From Actinomycetes bacterium (lineage in GTDB: Bacteria; Actinomycetota; Thermoleophilia; RBG-16-64-13), in the NCBI GenBank assembly GCA_024637095.1, contig JAGXFV010000025.1, positions 1-64,000 of the forward strand: a stretch of DNA of 64,000 nucleotides, given 5' to 3'. The translations under genes were made by a program, and so were the position numbers. Positions within the stretch are counted from its first letter, which is position 1. Each line of letters opens with the position of its first letter. Positions 61,148 through 64,000 of this stretch are shown here, in pieces. The notes beneath the pieces are model-generated. The model ran no database searches. It was not told the origin of the DNA and was given only the letters and a program-made list of their open reading frames with translations.

Positions 61148-62284
61148 TCAGCGCCGGCGGCGGCGCCCCGGAGAGCTCCGCTCGTTCCCTTCCAGCCGAT
61201 CCAACTCTTCGCTGTGCCGTTTGTACGCGGAAACGATGTCCTGAACCAGGCGATGACGGACCACGTCCCCGCTGTCGAAGGTGATGAAGGAAATGTCCTC
61301 GATCCCCCCGAGTATGTCGCGAACGATCTTCAAGCCGGAGCGCTGGCCGGCCGGAAGGTCGATCTGGGTGACGTCGCCGGTTACCACCATCTTGGCGCCA
61401 AACCCCAACCGGGTTAGAAACATCTTCATCTGCTCCGGACTGGTGTTCTGCGCTTCGTCCAGGATTACGAAAGAATCGTTCAGAGTCCTCCCCCGCATGT
61501 AGGCGAGCGGCGCCACCTCGATAGCCCCGTTCTCCAGGTATTCCTGAACCCTTTCGGGATCCATCATATCGTAGAGAGCATCGAATAGAGGCCGCAGATA
61601 GGGATCCACCTTCTCCATCAGACTACCCGGCAGATAGCCCAGCTTCTCGCCCGCCTCGACGGCAGGACGGGTGAGGATGATGCGGGCGACCTCGCCGCTG
61701 AGCAGAGCGCGAGTGGCCATGCCCATGGCCAGATAAGTCTTGCCCGTACCCGCCGGGCCGATGCCGAATGTGATGACCTTGTCTCGGATGGCGTCAACGT
61801 AGGCCTTCTGGTTGACCGTCTTGGGGGCGATGCGCCGGCCGCGATGTTCGATGATGACGTCGCCCACGATCCTGGTCAGCTTCATGTTCCCGCCGCCCTG
61901 CCGGACCTCCCGGCTACCGCCGGCTTCGCCATTCTTGTCGAGTCCGGCCGCGGCTTCCCGGCGCATGCCGGTGCCCTCCGCTTTGTCGCTTTCGGGGGTC
62001 AGCCCGCCCTCTGTTTCGCCGGGCTGGGGGGTATCGAGAAGCGATGCCCCCAGCTTGATGGTCGCCTCATCCAGGGTGTGTCCGGCTTCGACCAGCCCCA
62101 GCAGTTCCTCGACCAACTCGGCCACCCGCTCGACCTCTCCTTCGGGACCCTGGAGCGTGAGCTCGTTTCCCCGCAGAGTCAGGTCGCAGCAGTCGATCAA
62201 CGACTCCAGGCGGCGCAGGTTGGCGTCCGCCTCGCCTACGAGCAGGGCGGCTGCCTCGTTGTCCAGGTATAAAGTCTTCTTCAT
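61148..62284 (-). CDS. PhoH family ATPase (YbeZ-like)
   Basis: Cytosolic P-loop protein of 378 residues. An N-terminal KH-like domain (residues 1-90) is followed by a linker rich in Gly, Glu and Lys (90-150) that is longer than usual. The ATPase domain has Walker A GPAGTGKTYLAMGMA, RPAVEAGEKLGYLPG and Walker B FVILDEAQNTSPEQMKM. YbeZ partners YbeY in ribosome maturation, and YbeY is encoded 24 bp downstream here. The C-terminus is arginine-rich. The start is ATG 62284 with GGGAGA upstream. Confidence 0.93.
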   Translation of the reverse strand: MKKTLYLDNEAAALLVGEADANLRRLESLIDCCDLTLRGNELTLQGPEGEVERVAELVEELLGLVEAGHTLDEATIKLGASLLDTPQPGETEGGLTPESDKAEGTGMRREAAAGLDKNGEAGGSREVRQGGGNMKLTRIVGDVIIEHRGRRIAPKTVNQKAYVDAIRDKVITFGIGPAGTGKTYLAMGMATRALLSGEVARIILTRPAVEAGEKLGYLPGSLMEKVDPYLRPLFDALYDMMDPERVQEYLENGAIEVAPLAYMRGRTLNDSFVILDEAQNTSPEQMKMFLTRLGFGAKMVVTGDVTQIDLPAGQRSGLKIVRDILGGIEDISFITFDSGDVVRHRLVQDIVSAYKRHSEELDRLEGNERSSPGRRRRR

Positions 62285-62364
62285 TCGCCGGTTTCTCCCG
62301 AGGGGGCAAAGGTTCGAGTGCGGCCCGGGTGGAACCACCCTGGAGCCGTGACGCGCGGGCGCGT

Positions 62365-62811
62365 TTAGGTGGAGAGCCGCTCCTGGGCCAGGCGGGAGGC
62401 CATCTTGCCATCCACCTGAGCCCCGCCGCGGGCCATGACCAAGGACATCACCTTGCCCATGTCTTTGGGCGAGGAAGCCCCGCTCTCGGCGACCGCTTCG
62501 TCGATCAGCGCCCGCAGGGCGGCTTCGTCCATCTGCTGCGGCAGGAACCCCTCGATAATGGCCAGGGCGTGCTCTTCCTTGAGAGTCAGCTCCTCGCGCC
62601 CGGCCCCCCTGAAGGATTCCGCCGACTCGAGGCGTTTCTTCCGCTCCCGCTTGAGAATGGCGATCTCCTGCTCCGAGCTGAGTTCAGAGCCGCTCTCCTT
62701 GGCCTCGCGCTGCAGTTCGGCCAGAAGCATGCGGTAGGCCGATAGGTCTTCCTTGCGGCCCTCGCGCAGGGCGGTCTTCATCTCCTCCTGCACCTGTTGG
62801 GTCAGCGCCAT
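62365..62811 (-). CDS. GatB/YqeY-domain protein
   Basis: A 148-residue helical protein of the YqeY family, related to the tRNA-binding C-terminal domain of GatB. Features: MALTQQVQEEMKTALREG, AYRMLLAELQREA and the C-terminal KDMGKVMSLVMARGGAQVDG motif. Role in tRNA-dependent amidation or a side function unclear. Its start codon overlaps the stop of the HIT gene by one base (TGATG), showing coupling. Confidence 0.92.
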   Translation of the reverse strand: MALTQQVQEEMKTALREGRKEDLSAYRMLLAELQREAKESGSELSSEQEIAILKRERKKRLESAESFRGAGREELTLKEEHALAIIEGFLPQQMDEAALRALIDEAVAESGASSPKDMGKVMSLVMARGGAQVDGKMASRLAQERLST

Positions 62812-63149
62812 CAGAATCCTCCAAGCCGCTCTCCGCCCAGCACGTGGACGTGCAAATGGTCCACCTCCTGGCCGGCGTCGGAACCGATATTGGAGACGAT
62901 GCGGTAGCCGGATTCACGGATGCCGAGCTTCCCGGCTACGGCAACGATGCACTCGAGCAGAGCGTGGCTCCGGTCGGCCTCCCACTGCCCGATCTGATCG
63001 AGCGATGCGAGGTGTTCTTTGGGGAGCACGAGCACGTGCACCGGCGCTTTGGGGTGGAGATCTTTGATGGCGAGGAAGCGATCGTCCTCGAGGACGCGTT
63101 CAGCAGGGATTTCCCCCCGCACGATCTTGCAGAAGATACAGCCATTCAT
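62811..63149 (-). CDS. HIT-family purine nucleoside phosphoramidase/hydrolase
   Basis: Hint-type protein of 112 residues, hydrolysing adenosine phosphoramidates. The N-terminal CIFCKIVRGEIPA and the catalytic triad motif DHLHVHVLGG (HxHxHx) are complete. Stop overlaps the yqeY start. It lies between rsmE and yqeY, the usual bacterial arrangement. Confidence 0.95.
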   Translation of the reverse strand: MNGCIFCKIVRGEIPAERVLEDDRFLAIKDLHPKAPVHVLVLPKEHLASLDQIGQWEADRSHALLECIVAVAGKLGIRESGYRIVSNIGSDAGQEVDHLHVHVLGGERLGGF

Positions 63150-63164
63150 TCGGCGATTAGTATA

Positions 63165-63977
63165 CTACCAATCCATCAGCGCAAAGCGGACCACGGCCGC
63201 GGCCACCGGCCCGGCCGTCTCGGTCCGCAGAATGCGGCGTCCCAGCGAGACCAACTCCCCAAGCCCGGCCAGCCGCTCGAGTTCAGCCTCCGTCCAGCCT
63301 CCCTCCGGACCCACCACGAGAAAGACCCTCTCCGGTTTGGCCAAGGTCGCCTCGGCCTCCAGCCGCTCCTTCATTGAGACCTGGGCAGCCGGCTCCAGGA
63401 TCAGGCAGAGACCGGTCCACTCGCCGGTGGCCAAAGCCCGCATCTCCTCCCACGAAACCGCGGCCACCTCGGGCACCGCGGACTGCTTGCTCTGCCGCGC
63501 GGCCGCCGCGGCTACGCGGAGCAGGCGCTCCATGCGCTGTTCGAGTCTTTCCTGGGGCACCGGAGGCGAACCTCCCGCCGGCAGGATGAGGAAACGGTCG
63601 ACGCCCACCTCGGTGCCCTTCTCGACGACCTCGTCGAGCAGCTTGGGTTGAGGCAGGCCCTGGACCAAAGTGAGATGAAGCGCGGCGGTCGGCAGTTCCC
63701 TCCGCCGCTCGAGCCGCACCGCCACCCTCTGTGAAATCTCGGAAAATGAACAGTCGAAGAGGGCGGCTCGTGACGCCTCCGACCCCGCGAACACGACCTC
63801 GCAGGGATCACCGGGCCTCGCGCGTAGTACCGTGCGGGAATAGCGAGAGTCCTCGTCACTCAGGGTAATTAGTTCGCCCACGGCCGGAGGAGATACCGCC
63901 GCCGGTGCGGTTCCCCCGGTCTCTAGAAAGAAGCGTGGCCGAAAACGCCTCTTGGTGTTTTCGGCTGAGAATGTCAC
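63165..63977 (-). CDS. rsmE: 16S rRNA (uracil-1498-N3)-methyltransferase
   Basis: SPOUT-class SAM-dependent methyltransferase modifying helix 44 of 16S rRNA, 270 residues. N-terminal PUA-like domain, then the SPOUT knot: LVQGLPQPKLLDEVVEKGTE, FLVVGPEGGWTEAEL and SLGRRILRTETAG. GTG start at 63977; GAGGAG in the preceding gene's end lies 11 bases upstream. It starts six bases after the stop of the upstream gene. Confidence 0.95.
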   Translation of the reverse strand: MTFSAENTKRRFRPRFFLETGGTAPAAVSPPAVGELITLSDEDSRYSRTVLRARPGDPCEVVFAGSEASRAALFDCSFSEISQRVAVRLERRRELPTAALHLTLVQGLPQPKLLDEVVEKGTEVGVDRFLILPAGGSPPVPQERLEQRMERLLRVAAAAARQSKQSAVPEVAAVSWEEMRALATGEWTGLCLILEPAAQVSMKERLEAEATLAKPERVFLVVGPEGGWTEAELERLAGLGELVSLGRRILRTETAGPVAAAVVRFALMDW

Positions 63978-63983
63978 CGCGGG

Positions 63984-64000
63984 CTAGTTCTCCTCGGCGA
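63984..64000 (-). CDS. 3' end of the gene upstream of rsmE (partial)
   Basis: Only the last residues AEEN and stop TAG lie in the window. It is on the same strand and six bases before rsmE. In many genomes prmA precedes rsmE, but nothing here identifies it. Confidence 0.4.

Overview
The window looks like a chromosomal stretch from a GC-rich, Gram-positive-type bacterium, most likely a deep-branching actinobacterial lineage. This is inferred from several things: high G+C throughout, many GTG and TTG starts behind strong GGAGG sites, and the block rsmE-HIT-yqeY-phoH-pgpH/ybeY-dgk-era-deoC-recO. It also carries an MmpL-type exporter, dodecin, TPM/PspA envelope proteins, and S-layer-homology (SLH) domains in several secreted proteins. 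No rRNA, tRNA, CRISPR array or intact insertion sequence was found. Identifications rest on motif reading, not database searches.

Layout. 0-20 kb is a mixed housekeeping and accessory stretch: an acetyltransferase, an HD hydrolase, recQ, rubrerythrin, a CAP/SLH secreted protein, an MFS transporter, CBS and glyoxalase proteins, an SLH-anchored sugar (sorbosone-type) dehydrogenase, a DUF2779 nuclease, prfC, an amino-acid permease and a histidine phosphatase. Two broken loci lie here: a shattered GH13 gene with one inverted piece (7.2-7.7 kb) and an HD/VWA chimera (15.3-16.3 kb). 18.6-29.2 kb is accessory and defence-like. It holds a deoxyribosyltransferase/ATP-cone fusion, an ADP-ribosylglycohydrolase, a PPP-like phosphatase, a membrane protein plus PD-(D/E)XK nuclease pair, a 5'-truncated HerA-like ATPase, and three PIN-toxin/antitoxin modules within about 4 kb. 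29-34 kb carries small soluble enzymes, a DUF401 permease, dodecin and an adenine-deaminase-like protein.

34.8-38.8 kb is a compact carbon monoxide operon: FAD/NAD oxidoreductase, CooF-like ferredoxin and Ni-Fe CO dehydrogenase CooS. It sits behind a recognisable promoter with an inverted repeat between -35 and -10. CO oxidation electrons would pass from CooS through CooF to the flavoprotein and NAD(P). The CooS D-cluster motif is the CX2C kind associated with an oxygen-resistant enzyme. 39-42.5 kb holds a TPM-domain membrane protein and PspA (envelope stress). 42.5-49.7 kb is a minus-strand set: radical SAM, MmpL exporter, SLH-bearing FAD oxidoreductase and an MFS transporter. 50-51.2 kb is an unrecognised operon of three small membrane proteins behind a good promoter. 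51.3-53.1 kb is an ABC exporter and 53.2-54.7 kb is guaB. From 54.7 kb to the end is a tightly packed minus-strand housekeeping block in which PgpH-like and YbeY domains are fused in one protein.
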